A DNA stretch of 35,456 nt from B4-G1 sp964393895 (GCA_964393895.1 CAYMWP010000031.1:1-35456), one strand, 5' to 3'; numbered from the stretch's first letter, positions 6,754 through 15,265 are shown. The notes: generated by a model not told the origin, from the letters alone. A program made the numbers and translations.

Positions 6754-7515
6754 CTACATAAGTGTCAGAATCTCTGCCTCACCGTTGGTGATGGCTATCG
6801 TATGCTCGAAATGGCCCGTCAGCTTGCCATCGCGCGAAACCACGGTCCAATGGTCATCCAGCACCTTCACGCGGACATCCCCGGTCAACACCATCGGTTC
6901 CAGCGCCACGGTCATGCCCTTGCGCAGGGGCGCGCCTCGCCCTGGCTGGCCGTGGTTGGGCACCTGCGGGTCTTCGTGCATACTGCGCCCGATACCGTGC
7001 CCGGTGTATTCCCGCACGACGTTGTAACCACGGCTTTCTACGTAGGACTGGATGGCGGCCGAGATGTCGCCCGACCGGTTGCCTACCTTCGCAGCGGCGA
7101 TCCCCTCGTAGAGCGCCCCTTCGGTCACTTCCAACAACCTCTGTGTCTCTGGGCTGATCTTGCCAACCGGCAGTGTAAGCGCCGCGTCACCGTGATAACC
7201 ATCCAAGATAGCGCCGACATCTATGCTGATGATGTCCCCTTCCTGCAACACTCGTGGGCCGGGGATTCCGTGGACCAATTCCTCATTCACAGAGGCGCAG
7301 ATACTAGCCGGGAAAGGATGTGCGCTGCCGGACGGGTATCCCTTGAACGACGGAATGGCGCCGTACCCATAGATTATGGATTCCGCCAACTCGTTCAGTT
7401 CCGCCGTCGCAACTCCCGGCGCGACGTGTTCCCTCATGCCCTCCAGCACCTCGGCCACGATCCGCCCGGCGCGGCGCATTTTATCAATCTCGGACGCAGA
7501 TTTCAGAGTAATCAA
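6754..7515 (-). CDS. map: Methionine aminopeptidase, type I
   Basis: The 253-residue enzyme removes the initiator methionine from nascent proteins. The dinuclear metal ligands are all present: Asp99, Asp110, His173, Glu206 and Glu237; substrate-binding His82 (VHGIPG) and His180 are conserved too. The start is TTG 7515 (MITLKSASEIDKMRRAG), with GAGG about 11 nt upstream; no ATG gives a full family N-terminus. It follows secY by 28 nt without the usual adk between them. Confidence 0.96.
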   Translation of the reverse strand: MITLKSASEIDKMRRAGRIVAEVLEGMREHVAPGVATAELNELAESIIYGYGAIPSFKGYPSGSAHPFPASICASVNEELVHGIPGPRVLQEGDIISIDVGAILDGYHGDAALTLPVGKISPETQRLLEVTEGALYEGIAAAKVGNRSGDISAAIQSYVESRGYNVVREYTGHGIGRSMHEDPQVPNHGQPGRGAPLRKGMTVALEPMVLTGDVRVKVLDDHWTVVSRDGKLTGHFEHTIAITNGEAEILTLM

Positions 7516-7543
7516 CGCTCGTCAGACCTCAATCTACCCAATG

Positions 7544-8875
7544 CTACTTGATGAACCCACCATAGTGGCGCATCAACAATTGCGCCTCCAACTGGCGCAT
7601 CGTATCCAACACCACTCCAACCACGATCAGTATACCAGAAGAAGTGATGAGCAGGACATTTGTCTGCAAGAACAGATCCACGATAAATGGCAGCACTGCT
7701 ACACCACCCAGGAACAGCGCGCCCACCAGCGTGATACGCCGATAGATTGAGTTAATATAGTCAGCCGTCCTCTTGCCAGGCCGGACACCCGGTATAAAGC
7801 CGCCCTGCCGTTGCAACGCTCCTGGCAGGTCTTGCTGCTGGATCATTATGTCGGTATAGAAATACGTAAAGCCCACGACCGCCAAAAAGTAGAGCAGGCC
7901 ATACCAGGGACCCTGCGGAGTGAAGAAATTCCTCACCCCCTCGGCTACTTGAACTATGGTCGCGTTCTCGCTACCGACGAAGAAACTCGCAATCATCGCT
8001 GGGAAGGTGAGTATAGATTGAGCAAAGATCAGGGGGATCATGCCGGACGTATTGACCCGCAGCGGGATATGCGTGCTTCCACCCTGGTACATCTTGATGC
8101 CCCGTACTCGCTTGCCATATTGCACCGGAATACGACGCTCGCCTTCCTGCACCACCACCACGACGAACATCGTGATAGCCATAATAGCCAATACGATGCT
8201 CACGTTCAACACGCCTTGCCACGCGCCGCCCCCGGCCTGACCCTGGACCCAGACGCGCACCACGTTCTGCGGCACGCTCGCCACGATGCCGCCAAAAATT
8301 ATCAACGACAGCCCGCTACCGATACCCTGCTCGGTGATCAACTCGCCCAACCAGACGGCGAACATCGTGCCGGCCGTCATAGCCACCAATACCGAAACGG
8401 TAGGCAGAATATTCTCCGGCGAGCCAAAGCCGAAATGGGGCAGAACGGGAGCTCCACCGGCATAGTTAAAGCCCGTAGCTTGACCAAATGCCTGCAACAG
8501 CGCCAGCGGGATGGTTATATAGTACTGCCACTGGTTGAGCTTCCGCCGGCCCGACTCCCCCTCCTCGGACAGCCGTTCCAAGCTTGGAAAGATCGGGGTC
8601 AGCAAGGTGAATATGATGTTGGCCGTGATGTACGGATACACGCCATTAGCCATGACCGAAAAGTTAGCCACCGCTCCGCCCGACAGGACGTTCAATAAAT
8701 TGAAAAAGTCACTGGCGCCGCCGGTACCCGCCAACAGTTGCTGTAAAGCCCCCTGATCCACACCCGGCACCGGCACGTGCGCCGCCAGCCGATAGATAAT
8801 CAGAACCAGCAGTGTATACAACAACTTGCGCCGCAAATCGGGCAAGGCCATTGCATTCCGTAGAGCCTGAATCAT
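7544..8875 (-). CDS. secY: Preprotein translocase channel subunit SecY
   Basis: The 443-residue multispanning membrane protein forms the Sec channel with SecE and SecG. Recognisable segments are the N-terminal PDLRRKLLYTLLVLIIYRLAAHVPVPGVD, a glycine-rich plug region near residues 55-75, EGERRIPVQYGKR in the ribosome-binding cytosolic loop, and GFIPGVRPGK in the next one. Ten hydrophobic spans are expected and consistent with the sequence. ATG 8875 has AGAGG upstream. It follows rplO across a 107-nt spacer holding a dispersed repeat. Confidence 0.97.
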   Translation of the reverse strand: MIQALRNAMALPDLRRKLLYTLLVLIIYRLAAHVPVPGVDQGALQQLLAGTGGASDFFNLLNVLSGGAVANFSVMANGVYPYITANIIFTLLTPIFPSLERLSEEGESGRRKLNQWQYYITIPLALLQAFGQATGFNYAGGAPVLPHFGFGSPENILPTVSVLVAMTAGTMFAVWLGELITEQGIGSGLSLIIFGGIVASVPQNVVRVWVQGQAGGGAWQGVLNVSIVLAIMAITMFVVVVVQEGERRIPVQYGKRVRGIKMYQGGSTHIPLRVNTSGMIPLIFAQSILTFPAMIASFFVGSENATIVQVAEGVRNFFTPQGPWYGLLYFLAVVGFTYFYTDIMIQQQDLPGALQRQGGFIPGVRPGKRTADYINSIYRRITLVGALFLGGVAVLPFIVDLFLQTNVLLITSSGILIVVGVVLDTMRQLEAQLLMRHYGGFIK

Positions 8876-8908
8876 TGATCTATTCCTCTATGCTCGATGT
8901 ATCCTCTG

Positions 8909-8980
8909 ATATCTCGGGGCGAAGGTGGGCCAGACCTCTCAGTCGGCCGTTTGGACAGGCCAGAAAGCCTATCCCACCAC
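8909..8980. repeat. Dispersed intergenic repeat, copy B
   Basis: This 72-nt block in the rplO-secY spacer shares both ends with copy A at 1820-1901. On the minus strand, the AGGC (8970 to 8967) and GCCT (8961 to 8958) of GGGATAGGCTTTCTGGCCTG can pair around a TTTCTG loop. It is transcribed within the operon. Confidence 0.55.
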
Positions 8981-8982
8981 CA

Positions 8983-9462
8983 CTATCGCGTCCGACGACC
9001 GCCCCGCTGCCAGGACAATTCCTCCACCGCTCCCCCGGCCTCTTCGATCTTGGTCCGTGCACTGGCCGAAAACCGATGCGCCTTAACCGTGAGTGGCTTT
9101 TCCAGTTTGCCGCGTCCCAAGATCACGATCAATTCATCGGCGCGCTTGATGATGCCAGCCTCCACCAGTTTCTCCGGCGTGACCTCGGTTCCCTTCCGAA
9201 AACCAGCGAGCCGCTCCAGATTGACCGGTGTGAACCTGACACGCCACGGGTCGCGAAAGCCCACCCCTCGCGCAAACGGGAGCTTTCGCACGAGCGGCAA
9301 TTGACCACCCTCGAAGTATGGCGGCAGGCTGCCTCCGCTGCGAGCTTTCTGGCCCTTCGTACCGCGTCCGGCAGTCTTACCTTGCCCGGCGGCGATGCCC
9401 CGCCCCACGCGTTTGCGTTTCTTCACTGCGCCCTCGGCGGGCTTCAAGTCGTGTAACTTCAC
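8983..9462 (-). CDS. rplO: 50S ribosomal protein L15
   Basis: The 159-residue L15 is a late-assembly 50S protein. It has the typical MKLHDLKPAEGAVKKRKRVGRG opening, the glycine/lysine-rich GKTAGRGTKGQKARSG segment and a globular C-terminal part. The start is GTG 9462 following an AGGGGGTGAGG ribosome-binding region. Its last residues (QRGGRRTR) end 107 nt before secY. Confidence 0.96.
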   Translation of the reverse strand: MKLHDLKPAEGAVKKRKRVGRGIAAGQGKTAGRGTKGQKARSGGSLPPYFEGGQLPLVRKLPFARGVGFRDPWRVRFTPVNLERLAGFRKGTEVTPEKLVEAGIIKRADELIVILGRGKLEKPLTVKAHRFSASARTKIEEAGGAVEELSWQRGGRRTR

Positions 9463-9483
9463 CCCTCACCCCCTACCAAGCGG

Positions 9484-9690
9484 CTACTCCGATTCTATCG
9501 TCACCAGGTGACTCACCTTGGCGACCATTCCCCGGATAACCGGTGTATCCTCTCGTTCGACCGTCTGGTTCATCCTTCGCAGGCCCAGCGCCTGTATCGT
9601 CCGCTTTTGACGATAAGAGTATCCAATCGGGCTTTTGGTCAACGTAATACGCAGCACCTTGGCCCCTGCTCGCTTCTTGCTCCTACCCAT
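9484..9690 (-). CDS. rpmD: 50S ribosomal protein L30
   Basis: The 68-residue L30 contains LRITLTKSPIGYSYRQKRTIQALGL, the family signature, and NQTVEREDTPVIRGMVAKVSHLV. The ATG at 9690 overlaps the rpsE stop by one base (TGATG), with GGAG upstream inside rpsE; a GTG one codon earlier is in frame but less likely. This overlap suggests translational coupling to rpsE. Confidence 0.95.
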   Translation of the reverse strand: MGRSKKRAGAKVLRITLTKSPIGYSYRQKRTIQALGLRRMNQTVEREDTPVIRGMVAKVSHLVTIESE

Positions 9691-10226
9691 CACTCTCGTC
9701 TCCAGAATGGCATCACTTGAACTTTGGGCACGCCCCGCTCGCGGGCCAGGTCCTCCACGCGGCGCAGACGCGACAAGCCATCCATAGTCGCCCGCACCAC
9801 GTTGACGACGTTAGAGCTGCCCTGCGACTTGGTGAGCACGTCGCGCACACCGACGGCTTCCATCAAGGCGCGCACACCTCCGCCTGCAATCACCCCCGTG
9901 CCCGGGGCAGCCGGCTTGAGCAACACCCTCGCCCCACCACATCGCCCCACCACCTCGTGCGGGATCGTGGTCTGCACCAGCGCTATGGGCTGCATATCAC
10001 GCCGCGCCCGTTCCGTTGCTTTGCGAATCGCATCAGGCACAGCGCGTGCCTTGCCGACCCCCACGCCAACCTGACCACGGTTGTCACCCACCACAGCCAC
10101 CACACGGAAGCTAAAACGACGACCTCCCTTGACGACCGTTGCGACCCTCGTGATGTCTACGACGCGCTCGTCCAGTTCTTCTCGATCTTCAAAGACCCCG
10201 CGGTCTTGCCTACCACCTCTGGCCAT
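9690..10226 (-). CDS. rpsE: 30S ribosomal protein S5
   Basis: The 178-residue S5 acts in decoding accuracy and lines the mRNA entry. It has VVKGGRRFSFRVVAVVGDNRGQVGVGVGKA (double-stranded RNA-binding fold), then the GVIAGGGVRALMEAVGV and SQGSSNVVNVVRAT segments. ATG 10226 follows GGAGG; the frame open to 10292 is upstream read-through. The spacer from rplR is 34 nt. Confidence 0.97.
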   Translation of the reverse strand: MARGGRQDRGVFEDREELDERVVDITRVATVVKGGRRFSFRVVAVVGDNRGQVGVGVGKARAVPDAIRKATERARRDMQPIALVQTTIPHEVVGRCGGARVLLKPAAPGTGVIAGGGVRALMEAVGVRDVLTKSQGSSNVVNVVRATMDGLSRLRRVEDLARERGVPKVQVMPFWRRE

Positions 10227-10260
10227 CCTACCTCCGTTACACTGCGATGGTTTAATGCCG

Positions 10261-10626
10261 CTAGAATTCAAGCCCACCTTCACGGGCTGCATCCGCCAGG
10301 GCCTTCACCCGCCCGTGGTACTTGTACCCGCCGCGATCAAAGACAACTTTTTTGATACCCTGGTCCAACGCCCGCTCCGCCACCTTCTTGCCCACCACAC
10401 TCGCTTGCTCCGTCTTTGTCATACCCTCGAGTTGCGCTGCTACCTCCGGCTCAACGGTCGAAACAGCGACCAGTGTGTGTCCCTGACTGTCATCTATCAC
10501 CTGGGCGTAGATGTGGCGCAAACTGCGAAAAACACCCAAGCGGGGTCGTTCTGGCGTTCCAATGACGTGCTTACGCACGCGCCTATGTCTCCGCAAACGG
10601 GCTACTCGACGATCAACCTCTGGCAT
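10261..10626 (-). CDS. rplR: 50S ribosomal protein L18
   Basis: The 121-residue L18 binds 5S rRNA in the central protuberance with L5. RLRRHRRVRKHVIGTPERPRLGVFRS, HIYAQVIDD and KKVVFDRGGYKYHGRVKALADAAREGGLEF are characteristic. ATG 10626 follows GAGAGG. A 107-nt spacer with weak repeats separates it from rplF. Confidence 0.97.
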   Translation of the reverse strand: MPEVDRRVARLRRHRRVRKHVIGTPERPRLGVFRSLRHIYAQVIDDSQGHTLVAVSTVEPEVAAQLEGMTKTEQASVVGKKVAERALDQGIKKVVFDRGGYKYHGRVKALADAAREGGLEF

Positions 10627-10733
10627 GTCTCAACCTCTCGATTTTCAGATGCGACGATTCAGGACCGACCTATAGTCCCACACTCGCCCATCACACCATC
10701 ACACCACCAAATCCAGAATTCACCAATCTTGAA

Positions 10734-11282
10734 TCAGGCAACTTTGCCGGCCTTGCCGGCTTTGCGGCGAACGTGCTCGCCGACGTAGCGAACACCTTTC
10801 CCCTTGTAGGGTTCCGGCGGCCGCCAGGCGCGAATTTCAGCAGTCACTTGCCCGACCACCTCTTTATCTATCCCGCTTACCGTGATCACCTTGGAACGGG
10901 ATTCTACCTCAAACTCGATTCCCTCAGGCGGAGTGATGCGCACGGGATGGGAAAAACCCAATTGTAACATCAGACTACCATCCCCCTGCAAATCCACCCG
11001 GTATCCAACGCCGTGAACTTGCAACTGTTTCTGAAAGCCCTGTGTGACGCCTACCACCATATTGTTGAGCAACGCCCGCGTCAGACCGTGCAGCGCCCTG
11101 TGATGACGCTGGTCGGTCGGACGGCGCACGACCAGGCGACCCTCCTCCAACGCGACCTTCATGTCCGGGTGAAACTCGCGGGAAAGACTCCCCTTGGCCC
11201 CCGTCACTGTCACGTGGTTACCTTTGATATCCACCTTTACCCCTTCGGACAAAGGAATGGGCATACGACCAATTCGCGACAC
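10734..11282 (-). CDS. rplF: 50S ribosomal protein L6
   Basis: The 182-residue L6 has two related domains and binds near the sarcin-ricin loop. It starts SRIGRMPIPLSEGVKVDI and contains GPLGSLSR-like GAKGSLSREFHPDM and the C-terminal RPPEPYKGKGVRYVGEHVRRKAGK. The start is GTG 11282 with GGGAGG upstream. The frame extends 13 codons further, but those residues are unlike L6. Confidence 0.96.
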   Translation of the reverse strand: MSRIGRMPIPLSEGVKVDIKGNHVTVTGAKGSLSREFHPDMKVALEEGRLVVRRPTDQRHHRALHGLTRALLNNMVVGVTQGFQKQLQVHGVGYRVDLQGDGSLMLQLGFSHPVRITPPEGIEFEVESRSKVITVSGIDKEVVGQVTAEIRAWRPPEPYKGKGVRYVGEHVRRKAGKAGKVA

Positions 11283-11295
11283 TGCTTGCCTCCCT

Positions 11296-11703
11296 CTACC
11301 ACACGTAACACAAAACCTCACCGCCTACACCCAGACGGCGAGCCTGCTGCCCCGTCAACACCCCCTTGGGCGTCGAGAGGATGGCGATACCCATGCCACT
11401 CCGCACCCACGGAATTTCGGATGCGCGCGTGTAGATGCGCCGTCCCGGCTTGCTCACACGCCTCAATCCCGTGATGACCGGATGGCGCTCCTTCCTCTCG
11501 CCCACATACTTGAGCTTGATGGCTAGTTGCGGCTGCGGGCGCTCCTGCGTCACGCGATAATCCTCAATGAATCCTTCTTCTCTCAAGATCTTGGCAATCG
11601 CTACCTTGACCTTGGACGAAGGCACACGTATACCCGTATGCCTCACCATCTGGGCATTGCGGATGCGCGTCAACATATCGGCTATTGGATCGGACATTGT
11701 CAT
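11296..11703 (-). CDS. rpsH: 30S ribosomal protein S8
   Basis: The 135-residue S8 is a central-domain 16S binder and, in E. coli, the spc-operon translational repressor. It begins MTMSDPIADMLTRIRNAQMV and ends in the conserved PWVRSGMGIAILSTPKGVLTGQQARRLGVGGEVLCYVW. ATG 11703 has GAGG upstream; ATG two codons on is possible. It lies between rpsN and rplF. Confidence 0.97.
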   Translation of the reverse strand: MTMSDPIADMLTRIRNAQMVRHTGIRVPSSKVKVAIAKILREEGFIEDYRVTQERPQPQLAIKLKYVGERKERHPVITGLRRVSKPGRRIYTRASEIPWVRSGMGIAILSTPKGVLTGQQARRLGVGGEVLCYVW

Positions 11704-11728
11704 TAGATGAGACCTCGTTCCTGTTTAC

Positions 11729-11911
11729 TCACCAACTCGACTTGACAACACCGGGAATCTCTCCTCGCAGGGCCAATTCCCGAAAACAGATACGACACAA
11801 CTGAAACCGCCGGATGTACCCTCGCGGGCGTCCACACAGCCGGCAGCGATTTCGTACCTGCGTCTTGTGCTTACGGCGCGTCTCTCGAATTGGTAAACAC
11901 TTTCTTGCCAT
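11729..11911 (-). CDS. rpsN: 30S ribosomal protein S14, type Z (zinc)
   Basis: The 60-residue short S14 has Cys23, Cys26, Cys39 and Cys42 forming the zinc site typical of the type Z paralog. RLCGRPRGYIRRFQLCRICFRELALRGEIPGVVKSSW is the family C-terminus. It occupies the normal place between rplE and rpsH. Confidence 0.97.
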   Translation of the reverse strand: MARKCLPIRETRRKHKTQVRNRCRLCGRPRGYIRRFQLCRICFRELALRGEIPGVVKSSW

Positions 11912-11938
11912 ACTCGCTTCTCCAGTTCAAATCACTTG

Positions 11939-12484
11939 TTACTGACCCCGGCGGCGGAACGGCATTCCCAATAGCTCCAGCAGTCGTCGCCCCTCTTCGT
12001 CGGTCCGAGCCGTGGTCACAAAACTGACTTCCATCCCGCGGAGCTTGTCAATCGAATCATAGTCCACCTCGGGAAACATCAGTTGCTCGCGCAGACCCAG
12101 TGTATAATTACCATGTCCATCCAGGGTGTCGGGGACGCCTCGAAAGTCTCGCTGGCGCGGCAGCGCCACGTTGCACAGGCGGTCCATAAACGCCCACATA
12201 CGCCCGCTGCGCAGTGTCACCTTGACCCCGATGGCGCGACCTTCTCGCAGTTTGAATACCGCGATAGACTTGCGCGCCCGAGTGATCACGGGCTGCTGTC
12301 CGGTGATCGTCACAATGTCTCGCACTGCGTGATCCAGCGCCTTGGCATTCTCCAACGCCTCGCCCAGCCCTACATTTACCACGATCTTTTGCAGACGCGG
12401 CGCTTCCATGACGTTGCTGTACCCAAACTCTTTCATCAGAGCGGGTCGTACCTCTTCACGGTAAATCTCTTGCAAACGCTGCAT
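11939..12484 (-). CDS. rplE: 50S ribosomal protein L5
   Basis: The 181-residue L5 binds 5S rRNA and contacts S13 and P-site tRNA. It has the N-terminal EEVRPALMKEFGYSNVMEAPRLQKIVVNVGLGEA, the GQQPVITRARKSIAVFKLREG strand-loop and the late FVTTARTDEEGRRLLELLGMPF. ATG 12484 follows AGGAAGG. It lies between rplX and rpsN. Confidence 0.97.
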   Translation of the reverse strand: MQRLQEIYREEVRPALMKEFGYSNVMEAPRLQKIVVNVGLGEALENAKALDHAVRDIVTITGQQPVITRARKSIAVFKLREGRAIGVKVTLRSGRMWAFMDRLCNVALPRQRDFRGVPDTLDGHGNYTLGLREQLMFPEVDYDSIDKLRGMEVSFVTTARTDEEGRRLLELLGMPFRRRGQ

Positions 12485-12507
12485 TAGTCGCCTTCCTGCC
12501 CTTGCCC

Positions 12508-12834
12508 CTAGTCAATCATCTCGTTACACTGCTTACACACGCGCACCTTGCTGCCATCCTCCCGTCGGACGAAACTCACGCGCGTGCGCTGATTGCAGCG
12601 TGGACACACCAACATGATGTTGGACATGTGGATGGGGGCCTCAAACTCGATGATACCAGGCTGAACTTGAGCACGCCCAGCACGCATAGGGCGCTGGTGC
12701 TTTTTGACGATGTTGATCCCAGAGACGATAACACGCTCTTCCTTGGGATACACCCACTGCACCGTTCCCCGAAGCCCACGGTCGTCACCAGAGATGATCT
12801 CTACTGTATTCCCTTTCTTGATTCTGTTACTCAC
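12508..12834 (-). CDS. rplX: 50S ribosomal protein L24 with zinc-ribbon tail
   Basis: The 108-residue L24, a 50S assembly initiator, has a KOW domain near the N-terminus (IKKGNTVEIISGDDRGLRGTV). A C-terminal CPRC...CKQC pair of cysteine knuckles is present, as in many bacterial L24 proteins. The frame opens with GTG 12840, but AGGGG is only 1 nt from it and 7 nt from the second GTG at 12834, so I prefer the latter. It follows rplN by about 24 nt. Confidence 0.94.
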   Translation of the reverse strand: MSNRIKKGNTVEIISGDDRGLRGTVQWVYPKEERVIVSGINIVKKHQRPMRAGRAQVQPGIIEFEAPIHMSNIMLVCPRCNQRTRVSFVRREDGSKVRVCKQCNEMID

Positions 12835-12858
12835 CTGCACACCCCTATTGAGCCGCCT

Positions 12859-13230
12859 CTAAAGCACTTCAGGAGCCAACGAGACGATTTTCATAAAGCC
12901 TTCTTCTCGCAACTCGCGGGCCACCGGCCCGAAAATACGCGTACCTTTCGGATTCATGCTCTCCCCATCCAGGATCACCGCTGCATTATCGTCGAAACGA
13001 ATGCTAGAGCCATCCGGGCGGCGATACTCCTTCGCCGTGCGCACGATCACCGCTCGCACGATCTCGCCCTTCTTCACCTGCCCTCTTGGGGCACCTTGCT
13101 TCACGGACGCCACGACGAGATCGCCCACCCCGCCATACTTGCGCCGGGAGCCGCCCAGCACGCGGATGACGTTGATCTCCCGCGCCCCGGTATTGTCGGC
13201 CACCCGCATACGGCTTTCTTGCTGGATCAT
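12859..13230 (-). CDS. rplN: 50S ribosomal protein L14
   Basis: The 123-residue L14, at the subunit interface (bridge B5/B8), starts MIQQESRMRVADNTGAREI and contains GGSRRKYGGVGDLVVASVK and the C-terminal GTRIFGPVARELREEGFMKI. ATG 13230 overlaps the rpsQ stop by 4 nt (ATGA) and has GGAGG upstream. The longer frame to 13356 lies within rpsQ and is not L14. Confidence 0.97.
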   Translation of the reverse strand: MIQQESRMRVADNTGAREINVIRVLGGSRRKYGGVGDLVVASVKQGAPRGQVKKGEIVRAVIVRTAKEYRRPDGSSIRFDDNAAVILDGESMNPKGTRIFGPVARELREEGFMKIVSLAPEVL

Positions 13231-13523
13231 TGTACGACCTCCGACGCTACTTGCACAACAGCCTCGGAAGTACTCAGTATCTCTTCCACTCTCCAGCGCT
13301 TCTCGCGGCTCAACGGGCGGGATTCGACGATGCGCACCGTATCGTTTACACTGCAAGCATTCTCCTCATCGTGGGCCTTGTACTTTTTCACCCGGCGCAA
13401 CACCTTGCCATATCGCGGGTGGCGTACCAGCCGTTCGACCTGCACCACCACGGTCTTGTCCATCTTGTCGCTCAATACGCGACCGACCAACCGCTTCTTC
13501 TGAGAAACATCCCGTTCTGCCAT
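13227..13523 (-). CDS. rpsQ: 30S ribosomal protein S17
   Basis: The 98-residue S17 is an OB-fold primary 16S binder. It shows KRLVGRVLSDKMDKTVVVQVERLVRHPRYGKVLRRVKKYKAHDEENACSVNDTVRI in family order, with a short C-terminal extension. The ATG at 13523 overlaps the rpmC stop by one base (TGATG), which implies coupling; GAGG lies upstream. Confidence 0.97.
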   Translation of the reverse strand: MAERDVSQKKRLVGRVLSDKMDKTVVVQVERLVRHPRYGKVLRRVKKYKAHDEENACSVNDTVRIVESRPLSREKRWRVEEILSTSEAVVQVASEVVQ

Positions 13524-13744
13524 CACTGTGCCTCGCTTCTCTCGAGCAATTCGGCGCTCAACTCGCGCTCACGAAGAATCGTCTTCATGCGGGCGACGTC
13601 ACGCCTCACGGCCCTGATCCTGCTATGATCTTCCAGGCGCATCGAAGTCTTTTCACAACGCAGGGCAAAGAGCGCCCGGCTTGCGTCCTCCAGTCGTCCC
13701 GCTATCTCTTCATCAGTCCAAGTGCGAATCTCACTTGCTTGCAT
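13523..13744 (-). CDS. rpmC: 50S ribosomal protein L29
   Basis: The 73-residue two-helix L29 sits near the nascent-chain exit. It has the L29 pattern EIRTWTDEEIAGRLEDASRALFALRCEK followed by the RIRAVRRDVARMKTILRERE helix. It follows rplP by 5 nt and its stop overlaps the rpsQ start. Confidence 0.94.
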   Translation of the reverse strand: MQASEIRTWTDEEIAGRLEDASRALFALRCEKTSMRLEDHSRIRAVRRDVARMKTILRERELSAELLERSEAQ

Positions 13745-13749
13745 CCGAC

Positions 13750-14172
13750 CTATCCCCCAACGCTTCCTTCACGCTTTACGAACTGGCACTTGATAGGCAA
13801 TTTGTGAGCGGCCAAGCGCATCGCCTCACGTGCCATCTCTTCCGACACACCACTCAATTCGAACATCACGCGGCCCGGCTTGACCACGGCCACATAGTGA
13901 TCCACAGCTCCCTTACCTTTGCCCATACGTGTCTCGGCCGGTTTCGCCGTGACCGGTTTATCGGGAAAGATACGAACCCAATACATCCCCCGCCGCCGCA
14001 CGTGACGCACGATCGCCCGCCGTGCCGCTTCGATCTGGCGCGAAGTGATCCACGCGGGTTCCAGAGCCTGCAATCCATAGTCTCCAAACGAGACCTCGGC
14101 CCCGCGCCTGGCTTTACCTTTCATCCGGCCACGCATCTGCTTGCGATACTTGGCCCGCTTTGGCATCAACAT
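13750..14172 (-). CDS. rplP: 50S ribosomal protein L16
   Basis: The 140-residue L16 lies near the A-site and is important for tRNA accommodation. It contains MPKRAKYRKQMRGRMKGKARRG, RIFPDKPVTAKPAETRMGKGKG and VMFELSGVSEEMAREAMRLAAHKLPIKCQFV. ATG 14172 follows AGGAG by nine bases; the ATG two codons downstream is the usual family start but is further from the ribosome-binding site. Confidence 0.97.
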   Translation of the reverse strand: MLMPKRAKYRKQMRGRMKGKARRGAEVSFGDYGLQALEPAWITSRQIEAARRAIVRHVRRRGMYWVRIFPDKPVTAKPAETRMGKGKGAVDHYVAVVKPGRVMFELSGVSEEMAREAMRLAAHKLPIKCQFVKREGSVGG

Positions 14173-14210
14173 CTCTGCACTCTCCTAACAGCCTCGACCC
14201 CGCACCCGCC

Positions 14211-14873
14211 CTAGACGACAAAGGGTTCTTCCTGCCCCTCTACCGCCGGCAATATCTCACCCTTGTAGATCCAAACCTTTACTCCCAGGCGGCCATAAGT
14301 GGTGTGCGCCTCTTCCTGAGCGTAATCAATGTCAGCGCGCAAAGTGTGCAACGGCACCCGTCCCTCGCGCTGCCACGCCTGACGCGACATCTCGGCCCCA
14401 TACAAGCGACCTTTGCACATCACCTTGATCCCCTGCGCGCCGGCGCGCATCGCCGCCTGGACCGCTCGCTTCATCGCCCGGCCATGAGAAATGCGGCGCT
14501 CCAACTGATTCACGACGTTCTCCGCCACCAACTTGGCGTCCAACTCGGGCTGCTCTATCTCGTGCACATCCACGGAGACGCGCTTGCTCGTCACCTCTTC
14601 CAACTCTTTGCGCAGCGCCTTGACCGCAGATCCCTTGCGCCCGATGACAATGCCGGGTCTTCCCGTCCAAATCGCCACCGAAACTTGATTGGGGAAGCGC
14701 TCGATCTCAATATTCGAGATACCCGCATGCCCCACGCTATCCCTGATGAGCCGCCGAATCTCTAAATCTTCGTGCAACAAGTCGGCATAGTCGTCGCCCT
14801 CCGCGTACCAACGCGCCTTCCAATCTCGGATCACACCCAGTCTAAAACCATAAGGATGAACCTTGCGTCCCAA
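14211..14873 (-). CDS. rpsC: 30S ribosomal protein S3
   Basis: The 220-residue S3, in the 30S head and mRNA entry helicase, starts GRKVHPYGFRLGVIRDWKARWY. It has a KH domain around residues 40-110 with GRPGIVIGRKGSAVKALR, and a C-terminal domain with EGRVPLHTLRADIDYA and GRLGVKVWIYKGE. The start is TTG 14873, seven nt after AAGGAGG. It lies between rplV and rplP. Confidence 0.97.
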   Translation of the reverse strand: MGRKVHPYGFRLGVIRDWKARWYAEGDDYADLLHEDLEIRRLIRDSVGHAGISNIEIERFPNQVSVAIWTGRPGIVIGRKGSAVKALRKELEEVTSKRVSVDVHEIEQPELDAKLVAENVVNQLERRISHGRAMKRAVQAAMRAGAQGIKVMCKGRLYGAEMSRQAWQREGRVPLHTLRADIDYAQEEAHTTYGRLGVKVWIYKGEILPAVEGQEEPFVV

Positions 14874-14896
14874 ACTCTTCCTCCTTGGAAAAACAG

Positions 14897-15265
14897 CTAC
14901 TCGTAATCCAGTTCCCGCTCTTCCAGCACCACTGTAATGTGCGAGGAACGCTTACGAATCGGGCGCCAGCGACCACGCCCACCAAAGCGACGCCGCCACC
15001 CCTTGCCGGGCATCACGCCCGGCCCGTCGTCGGCCGCGAGGCGCAATACGTACAGATCGTCACGCGGTATCCCAAAATTCTCTTCTGCGTTCGCGATGGC
15101 GGAGCGAATCAGCTTTGCTACCGGCTGCGCCGCAGCGTGAGGCAAAAAGTTTAGAACGTCCAAAGCCTCATCCACGTCCAGGCCACGCACCTGGTCAATC
15201 ACTCGTCGGACCTTTTGCGCCGACATCGGTACGTGCTTTACCCGGGCCGTTACTTCTGTGCCCAT
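14897..15265 (-). CDS. rplV: 50S ribosomal protein L22
   Basis: The 122-residue L22 lines the nascent peptide exit tunnel. It has VKHVPMSAQKVRRVIDQVRGLDVDEALDVLNFLPHAAAQPVAKLIRSAIANAEEN and a beta-hairpin rich in arginine and glycine that enters the tunnel. ATG 15265 lies 3 nt from the rpsS stop, with GGAG inside rpsS. Confidence 0.96.
   Translation of the reverse strand: MGTEVTARVKHVPMSAQKVRRVIDQVRGLDVDEALDVLNFLPHAAAQPVAKLIRSAIANAEENFGIPRDDLYVLRLAADDGPGVMPGKGWRRRFGGRGRWRPIRKRSSHITVVLEERELDYE

Noticed and set aside
13231..13356. N-terminal extension of L14
   Set aside because: It lies within rpsQ in another frame; the family start with GGAGG is at 13230.
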